A stretch of DNA of 64,000 nucleotides. Source: Bradyrhizobium rifense (GTDB lineage: Bacteria; Pseudomonadota; Alphaproteobacteria; Rhizobiales; Xanthobacteraceae). The translations under genes were made by a program, and so were the position numbers. The first letter of the stretch is position 1. Each line of letters opens with the position of its first letter. The notes below the pieces were generated by a model, which saw only the letters and a program-made list of their open reading frames with translations, did not search any database and was not told where the DNA came from. The stretch spans positions 1-64,000 of the forward strand of contig NZ_VSSS01000078.1 in the NCBI RefSeq assembly GCF_008123425.1, read 5' to 3'. Of this stretch, positions 35,564 to 43,466 are shown piece after piece.

Positions 35564-36624
35564 TGCAACGTGATCGACTGAACTGGAGCAGCTTGCGGCT
35601 TGGCGCCGGCGCGATCGGTGCGCTGCTGATCCTCGTTCCCCAGGTTTCTCGCGCCGACGAAAGTGGCGTTTAGTTCTGGCTGCCTGGACAGGTCAGCAGC
35701 CTACCGGCAGCTCCGCAATCGGCGCCAGGCTGGTCCATGGGTACTGTCTATTATCACACCAGTGTAGCAGCATCCGGCTCCGTCGCTGCAGCGCGCGAGA
35801 TTCAGATCGGCAGGTTCGCGCCGAACGTCAACGTCAGCTTCAATGCGAGCTTGAATGCGCAAGCCGATCTCCTGCTGCTGAACCCGACTTACACCTTCGG
35901 CACCCCGGTCCTCGGCGGCCAATTGGCGATCGGCGTGACCGGGATATTCGGCCGTTCAGCCGCGACCATCGACGGAACGCTGACGGCCAATATCGGAGGA
36001 TTTGCCGCAACCCGGATGGGAAGTATCGGAGATTCGATTACGTCCGTCGGCGATCTCTATCCGATGATCACCCTGAAATGGAATTCGGGCGTCAACAACT
36101 ACATGACTTACGCAACGGGTGACATTCCGGTCGGCGCCTATGATTCGAGCCGTATCGCCAATCTCGGCATCGGCCACGGCGCCATCGATACGGGTGGCGG
36201 TTACACTTATTTGAACCCCGCCACGGGCGTAACACTGTCTGGCGTTGCGGGACTTACCTACAATTTCAAGAATCCCGACACTCAAGTTCAAAGTGGAATC
36301 GATTTCCATTTTGACTGGAGCGTGGCGCAATTCCTTTCGAAACAGACCTTCGTGGGTTTCGTCGGATACGCCTATCAGCAGATCTCGGACGACACAGGCG
36401 GAAGTCAGCTCCTCGGCGGTTTCAGATCCCGTGTCCTCGGCGTGGGCCCGCAGTTTGGGTATATCTTTCCCGTCGGGGACATGCAGGGATATCTCAACGT
36501 GAAGGCATACGGGGAATTCAACGCAGCAAATCGGCCGTCCGGTTGGAATACATGGCTGACATTTGCGATTTCCCCGACCGCAGAAACGGATGCGAAGCCG
36601 ACCCGGCATCTCGTGACGAAATAG
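35564..36624 (+). pseudogene. SphA/MetA-type outer-membrane channel, inactivated by frameshift and TAG
   Basis: The gene is a paralogue of the intact channel at 61929. The ATG at 35564 opens a signal peptide (LGAGAIGALLILV), but the mature part is in another frame: one base is missing near 35640. In the mature frame the sequence SRADESGV is followed by a TAG (35671-35673) and then FWLPG; the intact paralogue has DESGVSFWIPG, with Ser at the stop. After that the frame is open to 36624 and reads WSMGTVYYHTSVAASGSVAA ... FATRMGSIGDSI ... GDIPVGAYDSSRIANLGIGH ... FPVGDMQGYLNVKAYGEF. Such proteins are beta barrels that take up hydrophobic or aromatic compounds. Two independent lesions make this a clear pseudogene. 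Confidence 0.85.
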
Positions 36625-36737
36625 CGTTGGCATCGAGCGGCACGCCAGCAGGTAGCCCTCCGCTTTCGCTAAGACCTGAAACTCGCCATCCCGGGATGAT
36701 CAAACCTTGGCGAACCCAGCTCCGAATTTCAGACCAT

Positions 36738-37423
36738 TTAAGTCAGAGACGAAGGACGATTTGGTCTATTGTCGCGGCGCTCCGGCCGGCGCTGCAGGGT
36801 CACGGGCGGCGACTTGCCGAACAATGCGCGATAGGCAACCGCGAATCGTCCCAACTCCCAGAAGCCATATCCGTAGCGATTCTGGTCACCGTCTCCATCG
36901 AACTATCCGAACGCAGCAGCGCTCGCCGGACGAGATGCATTCTGTGCAATGCGAGGTAGCGGATCGGCCCCATGCCAACATGATCTTCACAAGCGGCACG
37001 CAGAGTGCGTTCGGCTGCGCGGACAGCGGCGCAAATTTCTGCCAGATATAACGGCGTGTCGGAGTTTTCTTCCGGGAATTCTTCCAAACGCTTGACGATC
37101 GTCTCGTGGCGCGGCGCACCAGGCGACATCGTCGACAACGTGCCTTCAGCCACGCATCTCACCATCAGGTGAATCGAATTTTGCTCGAAAGCACGAACCA
37201 CCTCGGCAAGATCGAAAAGTTCTGGCATTGTTTTGGCGACTGAGCAGATACTCTTTTGCAGATTTAACAGTCATGCCATCGACTCCGCATTTGGACGAAC
37301 GGTGCTCTTGAACGCCGGTGGTTCGAACTGGCCTCCGATCATTAAGCTGCAGGCAGTGTGAAAATCATCCTGGGGCAATGACATGCCCCCGTAGCCACAG
37401 TCTCCTTCAGCTCTTATGTGCAT
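36738..37423 (-). pseudogene. AraC-family regulator, broken by TGA and frameshift
   Basis: The minus strand shows the second and third thirds of an AraC protein like that at 39071. Parts are GDCGYGGMSLPQDDFHTACS, then MA-stop-LLNLQKS where the paralogue has SRLLNLHAM (in-frame TGA near 37273 at the place of Arg). Next come VRAFEQNSIHLMVRCVAEGT and AEICAAVRAAERTLRAACED. After TVTRIAT the frame changes near 36870, and the other frame continues GYGFWELGRFAVAYRALFGK to a TAA at 36738. The first hundred residues are missing. The regulator cannot be functional. Confidence 0.8.
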
Positions 37424-37445
37424 CACGAGAACAACAAGCCGAGGC

Positions 37446-37460
37446 TATGCAGAAACGGCA
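37446..37460 (-). promoter_or_regulatory. TGCCG-N5-GCATA box, AraC pseudogene side
   Basis: Sense sequence (minus strand) TGCCGTTTCTGCATA plus G. It points toward the AraC pseudogene and pairs with an oppositely oriented box 25 bases away. Confidence 0.65.
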
Positions 37461-37485
37461 AAAAGCATGAGAATTTGAGAGCGTC

Positions 37486-37500
37486 TGCCGAATCTGCATT
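37486..37500 (+). promoter_or_regulatory. Variant TGCCG-N5-GCATA box, small gene at 37611
   Basis: Sequence TGCCGAATCTGCATT plus G, one mismatch. It lies 110 bases before the ATG at 37611 and forms a divergent pair with the box at 37446. Confidence 0.6.
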
Positions 37501-37610
37501 GCCCCATGACAAAAGTGCGACAAATTACTCGAGCGGGACAAACAAGACATCCGGGAACGCCTCGGGCCAGCGTTGGTTGGGCAGACCAGACCGATTGCCT
37601 GAGGACCGTG

Positions 37611-37781
37611 ATGCACGACGATCATTTAACCGTCGATCAATGCGACGAAATTGCGAACGCGTTGCGTGAAGATGCCGCCCGTTTACCGTCCGGATCGGAT
37701 CAGCAGCAGCTGTTGCAGCTGGCGGAAAGATATCGCGCCCTCGCCGAACTGAAGCGAATGGTTCTTCGTCTTGTGAATTGA
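37611..37781 (+). CDS. Small helical protein divergent from an AraC gene
   Basis: A 56-residue protein, MHDDHLTVDQCDEIANALRE then DAARLPSGSDQQQLLQLAER and YRALAELKRMVLRLVN. It is probably two or three helices. GAGGA precedes the ATG. A related but frameshifted copy lies divergent from another AraC gene at 60337 (REAASLPPSCEQERLLQLAD and YRMLASLKR), so the pairing with AraC is conserved by duplication. Similar short helical proteins are, from memory, widespread in Bradyrhizobium. The function is unknown; a regulatory partner is possible. Confidence 0.65.
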   Translation: MHDDHLTVDQCDEIANALREDAARLPSGSDQQQLLQLAERYRALAELKRMVLRLVN

Positions 37782-37980
37782 CCGTGTCCTCTCGGACAAT
37801 GACGCCCAATCCCAGGCGCCTAGGTAACGCGCTGACGTCGCGCGATGCCGCATCTCGGGCACGCCGATAATGTTCTCTTACAGCGAACTTTCGGACCGCC
37901 TGCCTAGAACATCAGCAGTAGAATCTAAGCACAATGGTTCTCCGACAAATGTCTCGAACGGCTCAACTCCAACTCCCCCT

Positions 37981-37995
37981 TGCCGAAATTGCATA
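37981..37995 (+). promoter_or_regulatory. TGCCG-N5-GCATA box, secreted gene at 38074
   Basis: Sequence TGCCGAAATTGCATA plus G, 78 bases before the ATG at 38074. Confidence 0.75.
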
Positions 37996-38073
37996 GCGAG
38001 ATTCCGGCGATCCTCCATAGTGCGTCATCAATATGATGCCCAATGGCCCGACATGGCAACGCGGGAGAAACAG

Positions 38074-38475
38074 ATGAAACCCATAAGATTCATTTCGACG
38101 CTGGTGCTCTGTTGGATTGCCCTCGGGATTCCAGCGAGCGCGCTCGAAATAAATGGCGCCTGGGCCACTTCCCCATCCTCCTGCAGCCAGGTTTTCATGA
38201 AGAAGGATGGCGCCATTTCCTTTAGGCAGGACTCCGACCAGTACGGCGGGGGGTTCATCCTGGACGGAGACAGGATTCGAGGGCAGATGCAGACCTGTAC
38301 CATCAATAGGCGAAAGGAAGACGGCAACGTCATTCATATGATCGCCAAGTGTGCAGATGACATCATGACATCGAATGTTCAATTCAGCGCGAAAATAATC
38401 GACGGGAACACCATCGCTCGAATTTTTCCGGGAATGCCAGAATTCACTCTGAGCTATTCGCGCTGCGCGATGTGA
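38074..38475 (+). CDS. Small secreted protein, unknown function
   Basis: A 133-residue protein with a signal peptide (MKPIRFISTLVLCWIALGIP, cleavage near ASA-LEI). The mature part opens INGAWATSPSSCSQVFMKKD and includes GGGFILDGDRIRGQMQTCTI, HMIAKCADDIM and FTLSYSRCAM. Four Cys could make two disulfide bridges. The strand-rich sequence suggests a small periplasmic beta protein of the kind that binds a ligand or lipid. A regulon box precedes it, linking it to the sulfatase genes. GGGAGA lies upstream of the ATG. No named family is recognised. Confidence 0.75.
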   Translation: MKPIRFISTLVLCWIALGIPASALEINGAWATSPSSCSQVFMKKDGAISFRQDSDQYGGGFILDGDRIRGQMQTCTINRRKEDGNVIHMIAKCADDIMTSNVQFSAKIIDGNTIARIFPGMPEFTLSYSRCAM

Positions 38476-38609
38476 TTGATTCGACGGCTGCCTCGCTCAA
38501 GGCAAAATCTCCCGACTTGTGGCCGAATCTATCCATGCGTCTGCCCTGCATGGCGCGCTACCTCATAATCGTGAACCGTGCAAATCAACGTCGCTGGAGA
38601 GCGAAAACA

Positions 38610-38913
38610 ATGGTGAAGACAGCTTCAATTTTGGCCTGAGGCCTGATTTCTGCGGCTTTTCCATTTAGCGCACCCAAGCTTTTCGCGCTTCGCCGGCTTC
38701 TCAAATGTCGACGGCCGATATCGTTCAGGTGCGCGACTTCTGCGGCCTCGGCTTTCATCGCAATCCTTGGGGCGCCTGCGTTCCGAATGGCGTACTGTAT
38801 GGCTACATCGCGCCTGTGGTCGTAGCGCCTCCCGTTGCCGTCGCACCATGCGTCGTTATCCCCACGGATATTACTATTACGCTCCCGACAACCGCTGCGT
38901 CCCCGCTCCATAA
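38610..38913 (+). pseudogene. GCG_CRPN-like small secreted protein, broken
   Basis: The ATG at 38610 opens a signal peptide MVKTASILA that hits a TGA at 38637, then continues GLISAAFPFSAPKLFA. The frame changes before 38705, where MSTADIVQVRDFCGLGFHRN and PWGACVPNGVLYGYIAPVVV follow. The core V-R-D-x-C-G-x-G-x-H-R-x-x-x-G-x-C-x-P-N matches the short rhizobial secreted family with the GCG_CRPN signature. A second change near 38845 lets another frame give RRYPHGYYYYAPDNRCVPAP to a TAA at 38911. The gene has at least three lesions. Confidence 0.7.
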
Positions 38914-39070
38914 TCTCCAGATCCAACGCGAGAGACGTCGCACAGACACCGCCGCGATGGTGGCGTCGAACCCAAGGCTCACCCTCAGTTAAAGGTCCTT
39001 GAGCAATCTCATCCAGCGACCGGCGCGTGCCGCGATCCTCGCGGGATCGCGGCTCTGCAAGCGGAGATCC

Positions 39071-40087
39071 TCAGCAGCTCAGACTGATCACCGGTAACGC
39101 ACAATTGTGCCGACGGGTGATGTCGGATTCCTTCAAGGTATTGTCACAGGACCGACGCAGCGACTCCGACGGCGACTCGTCAAACAGAGCTCGATAGGCC
39201 ACCGAGAAACGCCCAAGTTCCCAGAAACCGTGATCGATTGCAATTCGGGTGACGGTCGTCTTCGAGGGGTCCGCCTGCCGAAGAGCGCGACGGACAAGGT
39301 GGAATCTCCGCATCGAAAGAAAGCGGATCGGTGCCATCCCCAGTTGTGCTTCACAGGCGGCCCGCAGGGTTCGCTCGGCTACGCCGATCGCCGCGCAAAT
39401 TTCCGTCAGGTATAATGGACGGTCAGGATGGCACTCAAGAAATTCCTCGAACCGAGCCATGATCAGGTCGTGACGTTGACCTCCCGTAGTCATTTTCTGC
39501 GTTTGGCCCTCGGTGAGGCACCGGACCATGACAAGGATGATGTCCTCCTCCAACGCACGGATTACGCTGGGGAAAGAAAGAATGTCGGGCGCAGTTCTGG
39601 CAAGTTGAACAGTCATTGCGTGAAGGTTCAGCAGCCGGGACATAAGTTCGGAAGGTGGTCTTACGGGATGCTTCCGGGCTAGTGCGGCAAACTCGTGGCC
39701 GGTTACCGCGTTGTAGAGAGCTTCGAAATCATCACTCGACAGCGACATCGCCCCCCAATCGCAGTCGGGTTCGGTGCGCCGAAACATCAAATCGGTATCG
39801 TTGATGACAATGTCGCCAGGCAAGACCTGCATGCCACAATGCTGCATGGCCGGCTGATTTGCCCTGGTAAGAAAGCCGAAGGCGGCACGACGTGGCTTGA
39901 CCGCGCCTGTGCAGATGCGCGGCAGATCCTCATGTGCCGCGTGAACCCATAGCTTGTTCATGCCGACTTGCGTCAATTCGGCGTGGAATTTGCCTTTCAC
40001 CGCAGGAAGTAGCTCGATATCAATCGATTCAAATGCCGCCTGATACGAAATGGAGTCAGTAAAGCTAAGTACCCTGCTCCAAGGCAT
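39071..40087 (-). CDS. AraC-family transcriptional regulator
   Basis: A 338-residue regulator. Sensor region residues 1-215 (e.g. FESIDIELLPAVKGKFHAEL, AHEDLPRICTGAVKPRRAAF, CDWGAMSLSSDDFEALYNAV), DNA-binding region after that with YLTEICAAIGVAERTLRAAC, FLSMRRFHLVRRALRQAD, VTRIAIDHGFWELGRFSVAY and FDESPSESLRRS. It is closest to the AraC pseudogene at 36738 and the AraC gene at 59130. GGAGG stands seven bases before the ATG at 40087. Unlike the others it has no box in its upstream region, so it might act as the controller of the boxes rather than a target; this is inference. Confidence 0.88.
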   Translation of the reverse strand: MPWSRVLSFTDSISYQAAFESIDIELLPAVKGKFHAELTQVGMNKLWVHAAHEDLPRICTGAVKPRRAAFGFLTRANQPAMQHCGMQVLPGDIVINDTDLMFRRTEPDCDWGAMSLSSDDFEALYNAVTGHEFAALARKHPVRPPSELMSRLLNLHAMTVQLARTAPDILSFPSVIRALEEDIILVMVRCLTEGQTQKMTTGGQRHDLIMARFEEFLECHPDRPLYLTEICAAIGVAERTLRAACEAQLGMAPIRFLSMRRFHLVRRALRQADPSKTTVTRIAIDHGFWELGRFSVAYRALFDESPSESLRRSCDNTLKESDITRRHNCALPVISLSC

Positions 40088-40304
40088 TACTCTTCCTCCA
40101 TGATTTACCGACAACAACGATCTACCGGTCGTGAAAAAACAGGGGCCCGTCAAATGGGATTCCCAATCACTACCTAACTGCATGATGTCAGTTTGCACGT
40201 ACTGGATGTGGGCGGGGCTTGATCTATCTCAAGGATCGCGCGGTCCAAAAAGTTGTCGGCGTACGGAGAGCATCATCTATGCCTGCCAACCGGCTTGCCA
40301 AAAC

Positions 40305-41315
40305 TTAATGCGAATCGAACGGAAAGATCACTTTCCAATCCTTCTTCATGTCGATCACAGTCCACCTGTTGGTAACGGCCGCATCCAATGCAACGTCGAG
40401 ACGTCCGAAATGGGACTGCCGATCGTAGGCATATTCGCGCTCGGCGTCCGTGTGATGAACGATAGCCCCGAAGCGCACGCCGTCGCTGATAGTCGTCCAC
40501 TGAAGCATCTCGAGATCGCCGTCAGAGTTTCCGAACGCGGCAATCGGACGGCGGCCGATGGCCTCGTTAATGCCAGCCGGCTTGCCGGCCTTGTCGTCGA
40601 TGAAATTCAAATACGGCACCCGGAATAGAGTGGGGATACCATCCCGCACCCGGAATTCGGTCTTGATCGACGATCCAATCACCTGCTCAGGACCAACACC
40701 GTATACTTTCTCGGTCCATGGACGCATGAACTCGACACCGCCACCCGACACAATGAAGGTTTTGAAACCGTTTGCCCGCAGGTAGGAGAGCAATTCGAGC
40801 ATCGGTTGATAGACCAATTCGGTATAGGGCCGCTTGAAGCGCGGATCGCGTGCCGTAGTGAGCCAGTCCGTCACGATCTTTGAGAATTCATCGTTGGTCA
40901 TGCCGGCATGGGTCATCATGATCAATTGAACGATATCGTGCTCATCCATTTCTTCCGAGGCTTTAACGTCACCCTCTAGGACCGATTGAAACGGCTCCAT
41001 GTACGCCCAGTCAGGATGCAGAGGCGCCATTGCCCTCACCCGATCGAGTGCAAAAGCCAATTGGACATACATCGGCTGCTCAACCCAAAGTGTGCCATCA
41101 TTATCGAACGTCGCGATCCGTTCCGTGGGTGCCACAAAATCAGGCCCGCCGACTTTAGTGACGCGGCCCACGAATTCGACGATGGCTTGCTTTGTCGGCG
41201 TGGCATTCCATGAAGGCAAAGGATCGACTTGGGCGAGCGCAGAAAATGACCAGATCAAACCCAGCGCCAGCCCAAGGATTCTGGCAGCTATCAGGCTCAG
41301 AGATTTGCACTTCAT
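40305..41315 (-). CDS. Periplasmic HAD-family phosphatase
   Basis: A 336-residue protein with a signal peptide (LIAARILGLALGLIWSFSALA, cleaved before QVDP) and a haloacid-dehalogenase fold. Motif I is FDNDGTLW, with the nucleophile Asp; motif II VSGGG; the last motif FGNSDGDLEML. It resembles phosphoserine-phosphatase-like HAD proteins, but export points to a periplasmic phosphomonoesterase. A GGAG lies upstream of the ATG and a regulon box lies 71 bases before it. It is divergent from an LssY_C gene that has its own box. HAD phosphatases of this sort are often near arylsulfatases in Bradyrhizobium, from memory. Confidence 0.85.
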   Translation of the reverse strand: MKCKSLSLIAARILGLALGLIWSFSALAQVDPLPSWNATPTKQAIVEFVGRVTKVGGPDFVAPTERIATFDNDGTLWVEQPMYVQLAFALDRVRAMAPLHPDWAYMEPFQSVLEGDVKASEEMDEHDIVQLIMMTHAGMTNDEFSKIVTDWLTTARDPRFKRPYTELVYQPMLELLSYLRANGFKTFIVSGGGVEFMRPWTEKVYGVGPEQVIGSSIKTEFRVRDGIPTLFRVPYLNFIDDKAGKPAGINEAIGRRPIAAFGNSDGDLEMLQWTTISDGVRFGAIVHHTDAEREYAYDRQSHFGRLDVALDAAVTNRWTVIDMKKDWKVIFPFDSH

Positions 41316-41386
41316 TGCCTAACTCCAGGCGCTACACCATGTGAACCCGCCGAAAGCGAAGCTTTAACGAATGGGCCGATAGCGTC

Positions 41387-41401
41387 TATGCAATTCCGGC
41401 A
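41387..41401 (-). promoter_or_regulatory. TGCCG-N5-GCATA box, HAD phosphatase gene
   Basis: Sense sequence TGCCGGAATTGCATA plus G, 71 bases before the ATG at 41315. The 311-base region 41316-41626 holds this box and the one at 41485, and no gene. Confidence 0.75.
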
Positions 41402-41484
41402 GATTTGGCCCGACGATCGAACGACAGGGATCTCGTCATCCGCGTGACGAACAGGCCAGCGTCCCTCGATTTTTGGATGGTTCT

Positions 41485-41499
41485 GGCCGTTTTTGCATA
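41485..41499 (+). promoter_or_regulatory. Variant TGCCG-N5-GCATA box, LssY_C gene
   Basis: Sequence GGCCGTTTTTGCATA plus G, one mismatch, 127 bases before the ATG at 41627. Confidence 0.65.
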
Positions 41500-41626
41500 G
41501 TCTGCACATTGGTCGCTATTTAGAAGGGTAACGTCAGCTCGCCATATTGGGGCAGTGATGCTTGCCTACTGGCACCCCATGTCGCGGCAGAAGCTCTGTC
41601 TTTGAAAGGCCGCGGGGAACAGTTGG

Positions 41627-42430
41627 ATGAATTTGTCTGCGAGAGGTCGACGATGGCTCATGGGTCTCGGGGCCACTGCAATCGCCTATGTCTTGCTCGC
41701 TTATGTCCTGGCGCCAACATTGTGGACCCACCATGAGCACGAACCCGGTCTTGCCAATATGTCCATGGTGACACGTACCGCTGACGGAATTCCGGGCGAT
41801 GCGCTTAATGTGGGGTTGGTCGGGGACAAGGAAGACATCACCCGCGCGATGCACGCTGCCGAATGGTTTCCCGCAGACGCGATTACCTTGCGGACAAGCA
41901 TCGACATCATTGGCAGCGTCGTATTCGATCGACCGTACCACGACGCGCCGGTCAGCCCGCTTTTTTACGATGGAAAAAAGCAAGAGCTCGCGTTCGAAAA
42001 ACCAATTGGTACCAGTGCTGATCGCCGACACCATGTTCGCTTATGGCAGGTCCTTGAAAAGGGAGCGAGTGACCGACCGGTTTGGCTCGGATCGATAACG
42101 TTCGACCGGGGAGTTGGGCTCAGCCACGACACCGGGCAGGTCACCCATCACATCGGCCCAGATATTGACGCCGAACGCGACTTGCTGATGCATGACTTGC
42201 GCGCTGCTGGTATGGTCGAGGCTTTTTTCACGATATCAGGAATAGGGCCAACCTTGTTCGCGCGGAATGGCGAGGGCGATCCTTACTATACCGATGGAGA
42301 AATCGACGTCGCACGTCTTGTCGTCGATGGCACCAAGAGAATCGATCCGCCAGTAACTCTGCCAGCACCACCGCCGATCGCTCTTAAGGATCGGGTCTGG
42401 CACAGCGTCAGTTCCGTCATCGCGCAGTAA
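41627..42430 (+). CDS. LssY C-terminal-domain protein
   Basis: A 267-residue protein with one N-terminal membrane helix (LMGLGATAIAYVLLAYVLAP) and an LssY_C domain: MVTRTADGIPGDALNVGLVG, AMHAAEWFPADAITLRTSID, YHDAPVSPLFYDGKKQELAF, HHVRLWQV and HDTGQVTHHIGPDIDAERDL. LssY_C domains are found alone or attached to membrane phosphatases of the PAP2 or DedA type; their function is not established. The anchor would place the domain in the periplasm. It is divergent from the HAD phosphatase gene and has its own box, so it should be co-regulated with the sulfatase genes. Confidence 0.82.
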   Translation: MNLSARGRRWLMGLGATAIAYVLLAYVLAPTLWTHHEHEPGLANMSMVTRTADGIPGDALNVGLVGDKEDITRAMHAAEWFPADAITLRTSIDIIGSVVFDRPYHDAPVSPLFYDGKKQELAFEKPIGTSADRRHHVRLWQVLEKGASDRPVWLGSITFDRGVGLSHDTGQVTHHIGPDIDAERDLLMHDLRAAGMVEAFFTISGIGPTLFARNGEGDPYYTDGEIDVARLVVDGTKRIDPPVTLPAPPPIALKDRVWHSVSSVIAQ

Positions 42431-42492
42431 GATAAATCCGTTGCTCTATAAGAAGCATCCCTTTCCCGTCCGTACGAAGAGGCAAACCATTC

Positions 42493-42927
42493 ATGGAAAG
42501 CCTGACACATTATTTCGCAGTGGCCTTTGTGTCGCTGTCACTTGCTTCATTGACAAGCGCCCGGCTGCGCAGGCGCCATTCTATCATGAGCGACGAGCAG
42601 AAGGACGATTTGAGCCTCGTCCTTGCAGCGTCCCTGACGCTGCTCGCCTTGATTATTAGCTTCAGCTTCTCGATGGCGACCAACCGTTACGATCAACGCA
42701 AAAATTTCATGGAGGTCGAAGCCAATGCGATCGGAACCGATATTGCGTGCCGACTTTGTGCCACCGGCAGATGCCGCAAGGGGCGGGCGCTTCTGAGCGA
42801 TTACACAAAGCAACTGATTCTGTTCTTTATCAATGCCGATGACGCGCACCGAACACGAATAGACGAACGGATCAGTCAAGAGGAGGCCGACCTCTGGGCT
42901 GCAGTCCGAGGACCGGCTGCGGCCTGA
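42493..42927 (+). pseudogene. DUF4239-type (bestrophin-like) membrane protein, shortened and frame-shifted inside
   Basis: The 144-residue frame has a membrane helix at the start and SDEQKDDLSLVLAASLTLLA then LIISFSFSMATNRYDQRKNF, the signature of DUF4239 proteins. These are usually about 250 residues with further helices. Here DIACRLCATGRCRK stands where family members have a segment like YLRADLLPPADAAR. The +1 frame of the same DNA reads ILRADFVPPADAARG, so two compensating indels are present. The frame then resumes ALLSDYTKQLILFF and ends early after LWAAVRGPAAA. It is probably a decayed copy, although a short protein could be made. Confidence 0.65.
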
Positions 42928-43094
42928 TTGCCGACATCGATGCGCCGCGGCATGGGTTAATACACGTCAGCCCGCAGAACCTGGAAAGCTTGTCGAGATC
43001 GTTCGCGCATTGACGTATATCGTTCCCTGATGCGACGGCGGCTCGGGGTGGGCACCATCCATGCTGACGATCACCGCAGGCATTTTTTCTTCCG

Positions 43095-43109
43095 TGCCGG
43101 AATCGCATA
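43095..43109 (+). promoter_or_regulatory. TGCCG-N5-GCATA box, small gene and sulfatase at 43178/43467
   Basis: Sequence TGCCGGAATCGCATA plus G, 68 bases before the ATG at 43178. Confidence 0.75.
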
Positions 43110-43177
43110 GCCTCTTAGACACCTCCGGGCGAATATCGGCGCAGAGACCGACAAAGCGCCCCGCGGAGATAATTCCC

Positions 43178-43417
43178 ATGACCAGGCGTGGCAAGCTCAA
43201 CATACTTTTCGTCGTTGCAGCGATGCTCCCGACATTCGCTTCAGCCGAGGCCCCTCGCCGCCCGGTCGTGATCGCTCACGATGCGTACCGCAAGCCATTG
43301 CCGAGCGTCAGCAGGAAGGGCCAATTCATCCTGCGACAGGATTTGTTTGACCGTCGGAATCCAACCGACCTGCGATCAGACTGGCCAAGCCCGCCTGCCC
43401 AGCCCGGCCAAATCTGA
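43178..43417 (+). CDS. Small secreted protein upstream of a sulfatase
   Basis: A 79-residue protein with a signal peptide (KLNILFVVAAMLPTFASAEA, cleaved near ASA-EAP). The mature part is Pro/Arg-rich: PRRPVVIAHDAYRKPLPSVS, then GQFILRQDLFDRRNPTDLRS and a Pro-rich tail. GGAGA precedes the ATG. It ends 49 bases before the sulfatase start with no box between, so the two share one promoter. No family is recognised. Confidence 0.6.
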   Translation: MTRRGKLNILFVVAAMLPTFASAEAPRRPVVIAHDAYRKPLPSVSRKGQFILRQDLFDRRNPTDLRSDWPSPPAQPGQI

Positions 43418-43466
43418 GCGGATGATTCAGTCGGTCAGGTAACCCGGTTCAAGAACAGAGCGAAGG

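Noticed and set aside
40278..40300. TATGCCTGCCAACCGGC as a box near the AraC gene at 39071
   Set aside because: The two halves are eight bases apart instead of five, and the orientation and position do not fit a start codon.
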